From Blastococcus sp. CT_GayMR19 (GTDB lineage: Bacteria; Actinomycetota; Actinomycetes; Mycobacteriales; Geodermatophilaceae): DNA of 64,000 bases. The notes beneath the pieces were generated by a model. The model worked only from the letters and a program-made list of their open reading frames with translations, was not told the DNA's origin and searched no databases. The stretch is taken from contig NZ_SPQL01000018.1 of NCBI RefSeq assembly GCF_004570385.1, positions 1 through 64,000 of the forward strand, written 5' to 3'. The translations under genes and the position numbers were made by a program. Of the stretch, positions 25,337 through 34,399 are shown one piece after another; within the stretch, counting starts at the first letter, position 1, and the number at the start of each line of letters is the position of its first letter.

Positions 25337-26581
25337 TCCGGCGAGGATGCCGATCGTCGCTTGGTCCTTGAGCGCGCCGTCGCCGAACGCGAGGTCGGCG
25401 ATGAACAGCGAGATCGTGAAGCCGATGCCGGCCAGCGTGGCGCCGGCCATCAGGTGCGACCAGCGCACGCCGCCGGGCAGCACGCCCCATCCGGTGCGCA
25501 GCGCCAGGGCGGCGCCGGCCGTGATCCCGACCGCGTTGCCGACCACCAGGGCCACGCAGACGCCGATGGTGACCGGGGAGGTCAGCGCCGCCCGCAGGCT
25601 CTCGGCGCCCAGCGCGACCCCCGCGTTGGCCAGCCCGAACACCGGGACGACGGCGTAGGCGGTCCACCGGTGCAGCGCGTGCAGCAGCCGGGCGTTGGCC
25701 GGCACGGTCGCGGCCACGGCGAGGCCGGCCAGCCGGGCGCGCTCGGCGTCCGGCTGCTCGCGCAGCGCCCGCCCGTAGGTGCGGGTGCGCTCGACGTCCT
25801 CGGGGTCCGCCGGCCGCGCCGGCAGCAGCAGACCGAGGACGACGCCGGCGAGGGTGCCGTGGACACCTGACTCGTGCACCGCCAGCCAGAGTGCGATCCC
25901 GGTCAGCACGTAGGGCGTCAGCCGCCAGACCCCGGCCCACCTCAGGCCCAGGAGGACGGCGATCAGCGCCGCCGAGACCAGCAGCGCGGGCACGTGCAGC
26001 TCGCCGCTGTAGAACAGCGCCATCACCGAGATCGCGCCGATGTCGTCGACGATCGCGAGCGTCAGCAGGAACAGCCGCATCCGGTCGGGGCAGCGCGGTC
26101 CGAACAGCGCCAGCACGCCGAGGACGAACGCGGTGTCGGTCGACATGACGATGCCCCAGCCGGCGCTGGCCGGGCCCGAGGGGTTGACGGCCAGGTAGAT
26201 CAGGGCGGGCACGACGAGACCGCCGAGCGCACCCAGGGCAGGGGCGGCGACGTTGCGCCGGTCGCGCAGCTCGCCGGTGGTGACCTCGCGGGTGACCTCC
26301 AGCCCCACCACCAGGAAGAACAGCGCCATGGCGGCGTCGTTCACCCAGTGCCGCAGGTCCAGCGACAGCGCCAGGTCGCCGATGCCGATGGACGCGGTAG
26401 TCGACCAGAACGAGTCGTAGCCGTCCGCCCAGGGCGAGTTCGCCCAGGCCAGGGCGAGGAGGGTAGCGGCCAGGAGCAGCGCCGAGCCGCCCGCCTCGGT
26501 GCCCATGTAGAGCCGGGAGGACGGCGAGAGCGTCGGCATCGACACCCGCGGCGCCGGCCCGGGGCGGGGAGGCTGGGTCAC
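25202..26581 (-). CDS. nhaA: NhaA-type Na+/H+ antiporter
   Basis: A 459-residue plasma-membrane antiporter exchanging Na+ (or Li+) for H+. Typical elements are ALFFLVVGLEVTREV near residues 87-100, Asp149 in STDTAF, and the ion-binding pair Asp179-Asp180 in LAIVDDIGAI, which match the essential aspartates of E. coli NhaA. About twelve helices are predicted. GTG 26581 starts MTQPPRPGPAP; the conserved part begins near residue 18. Its 3' end is overlapped by 135 bp by the opposing DsbA-like frame. Confidence 0.93.
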   Translation of the reverse strand: MTQPPRPGPAPRVSMPTLSPSSRLYMGTEAGGSALLLAATLLALAWANSPWADGYDSFWSTTASIGIGDLALSLDLRHWVNDAAMALFFLVVGLEVTREVTTGELRDRRNVAAPALGALGGLVVPALIYLAVNPSGPASAGWGIVMSTDTAFVLGVLALFGPRCPDRMRLFLLTLAIVDDIGAISVMALFYSGELHVPALLVSAALIAVLLGLRWAGVWRLTPYVLTGIALWLAVHESGVHGTLAGVVLGLLLPARPADPEDVERTRTYGRALREQPDAERARLAGLAVAATVPANARLLHALHRWTAYAVVPVFGLANAGVALGAESLRAALTSPVTIGVCVALVVGNAVGITAGAALALRTGWGVLPGGVRWSHLMAGATLAGIGFTISLFIADLAFGDGALKDQATIGILAGSVLAALLGVVLLRVLGERFPLCTPDAEGPPTLPPLPWVDPAVRA

Positions 26582-26594
26582 GTGTGGGCGCGCC

Positions 26595-27113
26595 TCAGAG
26601 GACGTGGTGGCCGTACATCTCGCCGAGCGGATCGGCGATCAGCTCGATGCGGGCGCCGTCGGGGTCCGTGAAGTAGACCGAGACGCCGCTGTGCACCTCG
26701 TGCGCCACCCCGGCCTCGGTCAGCCGCTCGACCAGCTTCTCCCAGCGGTCCGGGGCGACGCTGATCGCCATGTGGTGCAGCCCGCCGAGCACCTCGGCGT
26801 ACGGGCCGACGTCGAGCCCGGGGAAGTCGAAGAAGGCCAGCAGGTTGCCGTTGCCGATGTCGAAGAAGAAATGCGAGGACCCCGGGTAGTCGCGGTTCTC
26901 GATGAGCTCGGTGAGCGGGAAGCCCAGGACATCCTGGTAGAAGCGCACCGTCCGCTCGACGTCGCTGCTGATCAGCGCCGTGTGGTGCAGGCCGCGAGCG
27001 GTGGACTCGGGGCGCTCGCCCGCGGGCCTGAGGTGCGCCTGCCGGATCCGCTCCCGCTCGGCCTCGATCGCGGCGAGGTCGGGGCTGTCGGTCGTGCTCT
27101 CGGTGGTGCTCAC
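26595..27113 (-). CDS. VOC-family (glyoxalase/dioxygenase superfamily) protein
   Basis: A 172-residue protein with a charged N-terminal helix (about 1-40) and one VOC domain made of two beta-alpha-beta-beta-beta modules. Likely metal ligands are His43 or His44 in GLHHTALIS, the His of GGLHHMAIS, and Glu in DGARIELIADP. The enzymatic activity cannot be named from sequence. GTG 27113 has GAGAGGA upstream. It lies 13 bp beyond the start of nhaA on the same strand and may be transcribed with it. Confidence 0.85.
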   Translation of the reverse strand: MSTTESTTDSPDLAAIEAERERIRQAHLRPAGERPESTARGLHHTALISSDVERTVRFYQDVLGFPLTELIENRDYPGSSHFFFDIGNGNLLAFFDFPGLDVGPYAEVLGGLHHMAISVAPDRWEKLVERLTEAGVAHEVHSGVSVYFTDPDGARIELIADPLGEMYGHHVL

Positions 27114-27192
27114 GGGGGGATCCTCTCGCTGGGTCCGGCTCCTGGCGACAACCCTGGTGCCCGGCCCATGCTTCCCGCGGGAGTTCTGGGGC

Positions 27193-27363
27193 TCAGACGA
27201 CGACCACGGTCGCCTTGGGGAGGCCGTTGAACTCGCAGGCCGTCACGCTGGTGTAGGCCCCCATGAAGGGCGCCACCACCAGATCGCCGACGTCCCGGGC
27301 CGGCAACATCGCTCCGGTCGCGATGAGGTCGGTGCTGTCGCAGGTGGTCGCACAGAGTGGGCT
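27193..27363 (-). pseudogene. C-terminal remnant of a group IV PLP-dependent (ornithine/diaminopimelate-type) decarboxylase
   Basis: An open stretch of 56 codons ending at TGA 27193 reads LCATTCDSTDLIA, then LPARDVGDLVVAPFMGAY and TACEFNGLP. This matches the C-terminal barrel of type III PLP decarboxylases: the CDSxD segment that contributes to the active site of the partner subunit, and the MGAYxxxxxxFNG end motif. The upstream barrel with the PLP lysine is absent; the frame simply continues antisense into metB. No start codon or ribosome site fits a free small protein. Best read as the surviving tail of a deleted gene. Confidence 0.7.
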
Positions 27364-27434
27364 CCGCGCAGGCGGGATGCAGCGGCTCAACGGGAAAAGG
27401 GGGACGGCACGTGACCGGGGTGCGATCCGGAGGA

Positions 27435-28586
27435 TCACAGTGTCATTGCCTGGTCCAGGTCGGCGAGCAGGTCCTCGACGTCCTCGATCCCGACCGACAG
27501 CCGCACCAGGTCGCCGGGCACCTCGAGCGGCGAGCCGGCGGCGCTGGCGTGGGTCATCCGGCCGGGGTGCTCGATCAGCGACTCGACCCCGCCGAGGGAC
27601 TCGGCGAGGGTGAACAGCTGCGCCCGCTCGCAGACCTTGAGGGCGGCCTCCTCGCCAGCGGCGAGGCGGAACGAGATCATCCCGCCGAACCCCGACATCT
27701 GGCGGGCGGCGATGCCGTGGCCGGGGTGGTCCGGCAGCCCCGGGTACAGCACCCGGGCGACCGCGGGGTGCCCCTCCAGGAAGTCGACGATCCGGGCGGC
27801 GTTGTCCTGGTGCCGGTCCATGCGCACGCCGAGGGTCTTGAGGCCGCGCAGGACCAGCCACGCGTCGAACGGGCCGGCGACGGCGCCCATCGCGTTCTGG
27901 TGGTAGGCCAGCCGCTCGCCGAGCTCCGCGTCCGCCACCACCAGTGCGCCGCCGACGACGTCCGAGTGTCCGCCGAGGTACTTCGTCGTCGAGTGGACGA
28001 CGACGTCGGCGCCCAGGGTCAGCGGCTGCTGCAGGTAGGGCGAGGCGAAGGTGTTGTCGACGACCAGCAGGGCCCCGGCGTCGTGCGCCACCTCGGCGGT
28101 GAGTGCGATGTCGGCGATGTTCAGCAGCGGGTTGGTCGGCGTCTCGCACCAGATCACCCGGGTGGTCGGCCGGACGGCGGCCCGCAGGGCGTCGGCGTCG
28201 TTGAGGTCGGCCGGGGTGTGCTCGATGCCCCAGCGGGACAGCACCCGCGAGATGAGCCGGAAGGTCCCGCCGTAGGCGTCCCCGCCCAGGACGATGTGCG
28301 AGCCGGGCTCGCACACCGTGCGCAGCAGCGTGTCCTCGGCGGCCAGGCCCGAGGCGAACGCCATGCCGGTGGTGCCCTGCTCGAGCGCGGCCAGCGCCTC
28401 CTGCAGCGCGGTCCGGGTCGGGTTGGCGCTGCGGCTGTACTCGTAGCCGCCGCGCAGCCCGCCGACGCCGTCCTGCTTGTAGGTGGTGGTCAGGTGCACC
28501 GGCACGATCACGGCGCCGGTCGCGGCGTCGGGCTCCTGCCCCGCGTGGATGGCGCGGGTGTTGAAGCCGGGCAGCGAGTCCTTCAT
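27435..28586 (-). CDS. metB: Cystathionine gamma-synthase (trans-sulfuration PLP enzyme)
   Basis: A 383-residue Cys/Met-metabolism PLP enzyme. The PLP lysine is Lys202 in HSTTKYLGGHSDV; the SGLAAEDTLL and ETPTNPLLNI motifs are also present. With the adjacent cbs it probably completes trans-sulfuration. The annotation as gamma-synthase rather than gamma-lyase rests on overall similarity and could be wrong. Its ATG overlaps the cbs stop by 4 nt (ATGA), so both are one operon with cbs first. Confidence 0.88.
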   Translation of the reverse strand: MKDSLPGFNTRAIHAGQEPDAATGAVIVPVHLTTTYKQDGVGGLRGGYEYSRSANPTRTALQEALAALEQGTTGMAFASGLAAEDTLLRTVCEPGSHIVLGGDAYGGTFRLISRVLSRWGIEHTPADLNDADALRAAVRPTTRVIWCETPTNPLLNIADIALTAEVAHDAGALLVVDNTFASPYLQQPLTLGADVVVHSTTKYLGGHSDVVGGALVVADAELGERLAYHQNAMGAVAGPFDAWLVLRGLKTLGVRMDRHQDNAARIVDFLEGHPAVARVLYPGLPDHPGHGIAARQMSGFGGMISFRLAAGEEAALKVCERAQLFTLAESLGGVESLIEHPGRMTHASAAGSPLEVPGDLVRLSVGIEDVEDLLADLDQAMTL

Positions 28587-29965
28587 CGGGTCACCCCCGC
28601 GAGGTGGCCCAGCACGTCCTGGCGGGTGACCACGCCGGCCGGCTTGCCGTCGACGTGCACGAGCAGCGCGTCGGCCGCCCCGAGCGCGGTGACGGCGGCG
28701 CTCACCGGCTCGCCCGAGCCGATGATCGGCAGCGGCGCGGACATGTGCTTCTCGACCCGGTCGGCGAGGGTGGCGCGGCGCGCGAACAGCGCATCGAGCA
28801 GCACCTTCTCGTCGACGGCGCCGACCACCTCGCCCGCGGTCACCGGCGGCTCGGCCCGGACGACCGGCAGCTGGCTGACGCCGTACTCGCGGAGGATGTC
28901 GATCGCCTCACGGACCGTCTCGTTCGGGTGGGTGTGCACGAGCGTCGGCGTCTCCCCGCTCTTGGTGTGCAGCAGCTCGCCGACGGTCTCGCCGGTCGCC
29001 GACTCGAGGAAGCCGTAGTCGGCCATCCACTTGTCGCTGAAGATCTTGTTCAGGTAGCCGCGCCCGCCGTCGGGGAGCAGCACGACCACGACGTCGTCCT
29101 TCGTGAGCTCCTCCGCCGTCCGCAGCGCCGCGACCACCGCCATGCCGCAGGAGCCGCCGACCAGCAGGCCCTCCTCGCGGGCCAGCCGCCGGGTCATGGC
29201 GAAGGAGTCGCCGTCGGACACGGGGATGATCTCGTCCGCGATCTCGCGGTCGTACGTGGACGGCCAGAAGTCCTCGCCCACGCCCTCGACGAGGTAGGGC
29301 CGGCCGGTGCCACCGGAGTACACCGAGCCCTCGGGGTCGGCCCCGACGATGCGGACCTTCCCCCCGGAGGCCTCCTTCAGGTAGCGGCCGATGCCGCTGA
29401 TCGTGCCGCCGGTGCCCATGCCGGTCACGAACGTGGTGATCCGGCCGTCGGTCTGGGCCCACACCTCCGGGCCGGTCGTCTCGTAGTGCGACTGCGGGTT
29501 CGCCGGGTTCGAGTACTGGTCGGGCTTCCACCCGCCCGGGGTCTCCCGCGCCAGGCGGTCGGACACCGAGTAGTAGGAGCGTGGATCGGCGGGGTCGACG
29601 GCGGTGGGACAGACGGCGACCTCCGCGCCGTAGGCCCGCAGCACGTTGATCTTCTCCAGACCGACCTTGTCGGGGCAGACGAAGATGCACTTGTACCCCC
29701 GCTGCTGGGCGACCAGCGCGAGCCCGATCCCGGTGTTCCCGCTGGTCGGCTCCACGATGGTGCCGCCTGGCTGCAGCGCGCCGCTGGCCTCCGCGGCGTC
29801 GACCATGCGCACGGCGATGCGGTCCTTCACCGAGCCACCGGGGTTGAGGTACTCCAGCTTGGCGAGCACGAGCGGCGCGTCGGGGCCGAGGTCGCGGGTC
29901 ACCGAGGTGAGCCGCACGAGCGGGGTGTTGCCGACCAGGTCGACGACGGACTCGGCGTACTGCAC
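28583..29965 (-). CDS. cbs: Cystathionine beta-synthase
   Basis: A 460-residue enzyme condensing serine and homocysteine to cystathionine. The PLP fold carries Lys47 in GGSVKDR, the TSGNTG phosphate-substrate loop, and GTGGT(I)SG for the PLP phosphate. Two CBS domains at about residues 330-455 form a Bateman module, possibly regulatory. GTG 29965 is preferred over the ATG at 29992 because GAGGAGG lies about 5 nt upstream of the GTG. It is coupled to metB by overlap and divergent from the aldo/keto reductase. Confidence 0.92.
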   Translation of the reverse strand: MQYAESVVDLVGNTPLVRLTSVTRDLGPDAPLVLAKLEYLNPGGSVKDRIAVRMVDAAEASGALQPGGTIVEPTSGNTGIGLALVAQQRGYKCIFVCPDKVGLEKINVLRAYGAEVAVCPTAVDPADPRSYYSVSDRLARETPGGWKPDQYSNPANPQSHYETTGPEVWAQTDGRITTFVTGMGTGGTISGIGRYLKEASGGKVRIVGADPEGSVYSGGTGRPYLVEGVGEDFWPSTYDREIADEIIPVSDGDSFAMTRRLAREEGLLVGGSCGMAVVAALRTAEELTKDDVVVVLLPDGGRGYLNKIFSDKWMADYGFLESATGETVGELLHTKSGETPTLVHTHPNETVREAIDILREYGVSQLPVVRAEPPVTAGEVVGAVDEKVLLDALFARRATLADRVEKHMSAPLPIIGSGEPVSAAVTALGAADALLVHVDGKPAGVVTRQDVLGHLAGVTR

Positions 29966-30063
29966 GGGGCCTCCTCGCACGCCACCGACCATCGGTGTCG
30001 TACCGCCATCCCATCAGATGGACCGTCTGGCGGCCGCGGATCACGGCGGGGAAGGATGCGGGC

Positions 30064-31077
30064 ATGACCTCACCGGTGGGAACCCGAACGCTGGGCCGCG
30101 ACGGTCTGACCGTCTCCGCACTCGGGCTGGGCTGCATGGGGATGAGCCAGTCCTACGGCCCGGCCGACCGCGACGAGTCGATCGCGACGATCCACCGCGC
30201 GCTCGACCTCGGCGTCACGCTGCTCGACACCGCCGACCTGTACGGCAGCGGGCACAACGAGGAACTCGTCGGCGAGGCCATCGCGGGCCGGCGGGACGAG
30301 GTCGTGCTGGCGACGAAGTTCGCGATGTCCCGCCGTCCGGAGGGCGGAGCGAACAAGATCGACGGCCGGCCCGAGTACGTGCGGCAGTGCATCGACGCCA
30401 GCCTGCGCCGGCTGCGCGTCGACCACGTCGACCTGTACTACCAGCACCGGGTCGACCCGACGGTGCCGATCGAGGAGACGATCGGTGCGATGGCCGAGCT
30501 CGTGCAGCAGGGCAAGGTGCGCCACCTCGGCATGTCCGAGGCCAGCGCCGGCTCGCTGCGCCGGGCGGCGGCCGTGCACCCGATCACGGCCCTGCAGAGC
30601 GAGTGGTCGCTGTGGACCCGTGACCTCGAGGAGGAGGTGCTAGGGGTCGCCCGCGAGCTCGGGATCGGCATCGTCCCCTACAGCCCCCTCGGGCGCGGCT
30701 TCCTGACCGGCTCGATCACCAGCCGCGACCAGCTGCCCGAGGACGACTTCCGCTACACCCACCCCCGCTTCCAGGCCGACACGCTGCCGGCGAACCTGCG
30801 GCTCGTGGCGGCCGTGCGCGAGATGGCCGAGGACAAGGGTGTGACCGCCGCCCAGCTGGCGTTGGCCTGGGTGCTCGCCAAGGGTCCGGACGTCGTCCCG
30901 ATCCCGGGCACCAAGCGCCGGTCCTACCTCGAGGACAACGTCGCGGCGGCCGCGATCGAGCTCTCGGACGACGACCTGGCACGCCTCGAGGCGATCGCCC
31001 CGCCCGGCGTCGCCGCCGGTGGCCGCTACCGCAACTCCACGCCCGGCTACGGCGAGAGCCCCGAGAAGGTCGCATGA
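30064..31077 (+). CDS. Aldo/keto reductase
   Basis: A 337-residue NADPH-dependent oxidoreductase of the AKR superfamily. The catalytic tetrad is visible: Asp55, Tyr60 ([15 protein letters not shown]), Lys85 (ATKF) and His near 125 (YYQHRVDP). C-terminal [13 protein letters not shown] binds the cofactor phosphate. The sequence is of the YajO/AKR13-like type that reduces varied aldehydes; the natural substrate is unknown. ATG 30064 follows GGGAAGGA. Its stop overlaps the XdhC-like ATG by 4 nt, so the three genes up to the kinase form one operon. Confidence 0.92.
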   Translation: MTSPVGTRTLGRDGLTVSALGLGCMGMSQSYGPADRDESIATIHRALDLGVTLLDTADLYGSGHNEELVGEAIAGRRDEVVLATKFAMSRRPEGGANKIDGRPEYVRQCIDASLRRLRVDHVDLYYQHRVDPTVPIEETIGAMAELVQQGKVRHLGMSEASAGSLRRAAAVHPITALQSEWSLWTRDLEEEVLGVARELGIGIVPYSPLGRGFLTGSITSRDQLPEDDFRYTHPRFQADTLPANLRLVAAVREMAEDKGVTAAQLALAWVLAKGPDVVPIPGTKRRSYLEDNVAAAAIELSDDDLARLEAIAPPGVAAGGRYRNSTPGYGESPEKVA

Positions 31078-31598
31078 GTGCCGATCCGAACTGCGGCGTC
31101 GCGCACGGGGACGGCCCGGCCGACGGTCCGGCGGACCGCCTGCTGGTCGCCGTCTTCGCCTCGCCGGTGTCGGCGTTCCTGCTCCGCTACGGCGCCGACC
31201 TCGGCTTCCGCACCGCGCTGGTGGAGCCCGACGCCGCACGGGTGCCCGCCGGTCAGGCCGCGGTCCGGAGCTTCGACGACCTCGCGGACGAGCTGGCGGG
31301 CGGGTTCGCGGACGTCGTCGTCACCGACCACCACCGCGACGAGCTGGGCGAGCTGCTGCGGGACGCGCTGGCCCGCCCCGCCCGCTGGGTCGGCGTGATG
31401 GGCAACCCGCGGCACGAGGGACCGCACGTCGCGGCGCTGACCGCGCTGGGGGTGCCCGCCGAGGAGATCGCCCGGGTGCAGCGGCCGATCGGTCTGGACA
31501 TCGGCTCCCGCGCCCCGGCGGAGATCGCCGTCTCCACGCTCGCCGGGCTGCTGGCCGACCGCAACGGCCGCACCGGCGGCTTCGCGCACGCGCGCTGA
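31074..31598 (+). CDS. XdhC-like protein, Rossmann domain only
   Basis: A 174-residue protein matching the C-terminal Rossmann domain of XdhC/CoxI, with [15 protein letters not shown] near residues 140-156. XdhC delivers the sulfurated molybdenum cofactor to xanthine dehydrogenase-type enzymes. The usual N-terminal XdhC_CoxI domain is replaced by a short Gly/Ala/Asp-rich lead. No molybdoenzyme subunit lies within the window, so either the target is elsewhere or the domain has another role. It is coupled to the aldo/keto reductase and followed after 12 nt by the FGGY kinase. Confidence 0.8.
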   Translation: MSADPNCGVAHGDGPADGPADRLLVAVFASPVSAFLLRYGADLGFRTALVEPDAARVPAGQAAVRSFDDLADELAGGFADVVVTDHHRDELGELLRDALARPARWVGVMGNPRHEGPHVAALTALGVPAEEIARVQRPIGLDIGSRAPAEIAVSTLAGLLADRNGRTGGFAHAR

Positions 31599-31610
31599 CG
31601 CAGGGCGCCG

Positions 31611-32981
31611 GTGTCCGATCTGCTGCTCGGCGCCGACCTGGGCACCAGCGGTCTCAAGCTGGTCGCCCTCGACGAGGCGGGGACGACGGTCGCCGAGGCG
31701 GAGGCGGCCTACGAGCCGGCCCGACCGCAACCGGGGTGGGCCGAGAGCGACGTCGGTACCTGGCGGACGGCGCTCGAGGAGACCTTCACCGCGGTCGCAC
31801 CGGCGCTGAGCGGCCGTCGCGTGCGGGCGCTGGGGCTGTCGGGCCAGATGCACGGCGCCGTCCTCGTGGACGCGCGCGGCGCCGCGCTGCGGCCGGCACT
31901 GCTGTGGCCGGACGGCCGGGCCGCGGGGGAACTCGCGCGATGGCGGACGCTCGGGGCCGCCGACCGTGCCGCGCTGGCCAATCCGCTGGTCGCGGGGATG
32001 ACCGGCCCGATGCTGGCGTGGCTGGTCCGCTCCGAGCCGGCCACCCTCGCCCGGGCCGCGGCGGTCCTCCTGCCGAAGGACGCCCTCCGGGCGGCGCTCG
32101 TGCCGGGTTCCGGTCCGGGGATCACCGACCGGAGCGACGCGTCCGCGACCCTGCTGTGGGACGTCTCCGTAGACGGGTGGTCGCCGGCCGCGGTCGCCGC
32201 GGCCGGCATCCCTCCGGAGCTGCTGCCGGAGATCCGGCCCGCTGCCGAGGTCGTCGGCACGAGCCGCGACGTCCCCGTGGTGGTCGGCGGCGCCGACACC
32301 CCGCTGGCGCTGCTCGCGGCGGGCTCGGCGGCCGGCCTGCTCGTCAACGTCGGCACCGGCGTCCAGGTGCTGCGCCCCGGCGCGCCGCCGCGGCCGGTCG
32401 AGGACCCGGTCGTGCACTGCTACGCCGACGTCGAGGACGGGTGGTACGCCATGGCCGCCCTGCAGAACGGCGGCTCGGCGTGGGCGTGGGTCCGCGGCGT
32501 GCTCGGCCTGTCGTGGGGCGAGCTGTTCGAGGCGGCTGCGGCGGTTCCGCCGGGCGCCGGGGGAGTGGCCTTCCGGCCGTTCCTCGCCGGGGAGCGCGGC
32601 GGCGTGGCCGGACCCGCGGACCGGGGTGGGTGGACCGGCCTGCAGCCCGGGACCACCCGCGCCGACCTCGCCCGCGCCGCCGTGGAGGGAGTGGTCTTCG
32701 CCGTCGGCGCGGCGGTCGGCCTGCTGGAGGCGCCCGACGACGGCGGGCCCGTGGTTCTCACCGGCGGTGGCGCGCGCTCCGCCGTCGTCCAGCAGTTGCT
32801 CGCCGACGTGCTGCGGCGACCCGTCCGGCACCTGCGGCAGCGCAGCGCCTCGGCGGTCGGGGCGGCGGTGCTGGCCGGTCGCGGGATCGGTCTCGACGTC
32901 CGCCCACAGCGGGACCTGGGCCCGCTCCTGGAACCGCGACCGGGCGCCGGGCTGGACGACGCCTTGGAGCGCTGGCGCTAG
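31611..32981 (+). CDS. xylB: FGGY-family carbohydrate kinase, xylulokinase-like
   Basis: A 456-residue sugar kinase with the actin-like ATPase fold. The first phosphate loop is GADLGTSGLKLV (residues 7-18); GLSGQMHGAVLV carries the motif typical of xylulokinase; the catalytic Asp is probably in GGADTPLAL, and VLTGGGARS near residue 385 is the adenosine motif. It predicts phosphorylation of D-xylulose to xylulose 5-phosphate, but a xylose isomerase or transporter is not nearby, so substrate is tentative. The GTG at 31611 is 12 nt after the XdhC-like gene. It ends 3 nt before the opposing phosphatase gene. Confidence 0.85.
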   Translation: MSDLLLGADLGTSGLKLVALDEAGTTVAEAEAAYEPARPQPGWAESDVGTWRTALEETFTAVAPALSGRRVRALGLSGQMHGAVLVDARGAALRPALLWPDGRAAGELARWRTLGAADRAALANPLVAGMTGPMLAWLVRSEPATLARAAAVLLPKDALRAALVPGSGPGITDRSDASATLLWDVSVDGWSPAAVAAAGIPPELLPEIRPAAEVVGTSRDVPVVVGGADTPLALLAAGSAAGLLVNVGTGVQVLRPGAPPRPVEDPVVHCYADVEDGWYAMAALQNGGSAWAWVRGVLGLSWGELFEAAAAVPPGAGGVAFRPFLAGERGGVAGPADRGGWTGLQPGTTRADLARAAVEGVVFAVGAAVGLLEAPDDGGPVVLTGGGARSAVVQQLLADVLRRPVRHLRQRSASAVGAAVLAGRGIGLDVRPQRDLGPLLEPRPGAGLDDALERWR

Positions 32982-32984
32982 AGG

Positions 32985-33788
32985 TCAGTCCTCGTCGGGC
33001 AGGCGGACGTGGCCGAGCGCCGCCTCGTGCAGGGTGCCGTTGCTCGCCAGGGCGCTGCCGCCGCCGGGCCCGGGGTTGCCGGAGAGGTCGGTGAACCGGC
33101 CGCCGGCCTCCCGCACGATGACGTCGAGGGCGGCGAGGTCCCAGACGGAGACCTCCGGCTCGCAGGCGACGTCGACGGCGCCCTCGGCGACCAGGACGTA
33201 GCTCCAGAAGTCGCCGTAGGCCCGGGTACGCCACACCGAGCGGGTGAGGTCGAGGAAGCCGTCGAGGCGGCCCCGCTCCTCCCAGCCCGAGAGGCTCGAG
33301 TAGGACAGGCTCGCGTCGGAGAGCTCCCTGACGTCGGAGACCCGGCAGCGGGTGGCGTTCTCCAGCCGCCGCCCCGTCCACGCGCCGACGTCCTTGGCCG
33401 CCCACCACCGGCGGTTCAGGGCGGGCGCGGACACCAGGCCGACAACGGGCTCGTCCCCGTCGAACAGGGCGATCAGCGTGGCCCACACGGGCACGCCGCG
33501 GACGAAGTTCTTGGTCCCGTCGATCGGGTCGAGCACCCAGCGGCGGGGGCCGTGGCCGGTCGTCCCGAACTCCTCGCCCATGACGGCGTCGCGCGTCCGG
33601 GCCCGGCTGAGGGTGATGCGCAGCATCTCCTCGACCGCCCGGTCGGCGTCGGTCACCGGGGTCAGGTCGGGCTTGGTGTCGACCTTCAGATCCTGGGCCC
33701 GGAACCGGTCCAGGCTGATCGAGTCGGCCTGGTCGGCCAGCACGTGGGCCAACCGCATGTCCTCGGAAAAACCCCGGCCGGATGTCAT
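32985..33788 (-). CDS. hisN: Inositol-monophosphatase-family histidinol-phosphatase (HisN-type)
   Basis: A 267-residue Mg-dependent phosphatase of the inositol monophosphatase superfamily. Metal ligands are visible in GEEFG (Glu72/Glu73), DPIDGT (87-92) and the C-terminal WDLAALDVIV motif. The N-terminus SEDMRLAHVLADQAD is typical of actinobacterial HisN, which makes histidinol from histidinol phosphate; inositol phosphatase is the alternative. ATG 33788 has no ribosome site, but TAGGTT lies 8 nt upstream on the coding strand, fitting a leaderless mRNA. It is divergent from the DUF2087 gene. Confidence 0.85.
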   Translation of the reverse strand: MTSGRGFSEDMRLAHVLADQADSISLDRFRAQDLKVDTKPDLTPVTDADRAVEEMLRITLSRARTRDAVMGEEFGTTGHGPRRWVLDPIDGTKNFVRGVPVWATLIALFDGDEPVVGLVSAPALNRRWWAAKDVGAWTGRRLENATRCRVSDVRELSDASLSYSSLSGWEERGRLDGFLDLTRSVWRTRAYGDFWSYVLVAEGAVDVACEPEVSVWDLAALDVIVREAGGRFTDLSGNPGPGGGSALASNGTLHEAALGHVRLPDED

Positions 33789-33796
33789 GGACACCG

Positions 33797-33802
33797 AACC
33801 TA
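33797..33802 (-). promoter_or_regulatory. TANNNT -10 hexamer for leaderless hisN
   Basis: TAGGTT on the minus strand lies 8 nt before ATG 33788. Confidence 0.45.
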
Positions 33803-33850
33803 CTGTGGGAACCGCCCAGGACCGCTGAACCGGAGCCGTTCGGGCGCCGA

Positions 33851-33856
33851 TACCGT
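33851..33856 (+). promoter_or_regulatory. TANNNT -10 hexamer for leaderless DUF2087 gene
   Basis: TACCGT lies 6 nt before the GTG at 33863, with no room for a ribosome site. Confidence 0.5.
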
Positions 33857-33862
33857 CGCGGA

Positions 33863-34399
33863 GTGGACGCCGCGACGATCGTGGGGCTGCTCGCCGACCC
33901 CGCCCGGCTGAAGGTCGTCGCCGCGCTGGCACTCGGCGCCGGGACCATCGAGGACGTCGCACAGGCCTCGGGTCTCCCGCTCAAGGACGTGGCCCTGGCC
34001 GCGCGCCGGCTGGGCCGCGCCGGGCTGGTGCACCGCGACGGCCACGCCCTGGCGCTGCACGCCGAGCTGTTCGGGGTGGCTGCGCGGGCGGCCGCGGCGG
34101 CGGCCCCGCCGCCCGAGCCGCTGTCCGACGACCCGGCGGAGGACGCCGTCCTGTCGGCGTTCGTCCGGAACGGCCGGCTGACGTCCATCCCGGCGCAGCG
34201 CAGCAAGCGGCTGGTGGTGCTCGACCACCTCGTGCGGGTGTTCGAGGCCGGGATCCGCTACCCCGAACGGGAGGTCAACGCGCTGCTCGCGGTCTGGCAC
34301 CCGGACGTCGCGGCGCTGCGCCGTTACCTGGTCGACGAGGGGCTGCTCACCCGCGAGGCCGGCGTGTACTGGCGCACCGGGGGCTGGGTCGACGTCTAG
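33863..34399 (+). CDS. DUF2087 protein with N-terminal ArsR-like winged helix
   Basis: A 178-residue protein. Residues 1-60 look like a winged-helix domain (LLADPARLKVVAALALGAG, then ASGLPLKDVALAARRLGRAGLV); residues 105-178 form DUF2087, with KRLVVLDHLV, YPEREVNALL and LRRYLVDEGLLTRE. The combination suggests a DNA-binding regulator, but its targets are unknown. GTG 33863 is supported by coding potential and by a TANNNT hexamer 6 nt upstream. The stop overlaps the stop of the opposing membrane protein gene by 4 nt. Confidence 0.82.
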   Translation: MDAATIVGLLADPARLKVVAALALGAGTIEDVAQASGLPLKDVALAARRLGRAGLVHRDGHALALHAELFGVAARAAAAAAPPPEPLSDDPAEDAVLSAFVRNGRLTSIPAQRSKRLVVLDHLVRVFEAGIRYPEREVNALLAVWHPDVAALRRYLVDEGLLTREAGVYWRTGGWVDV

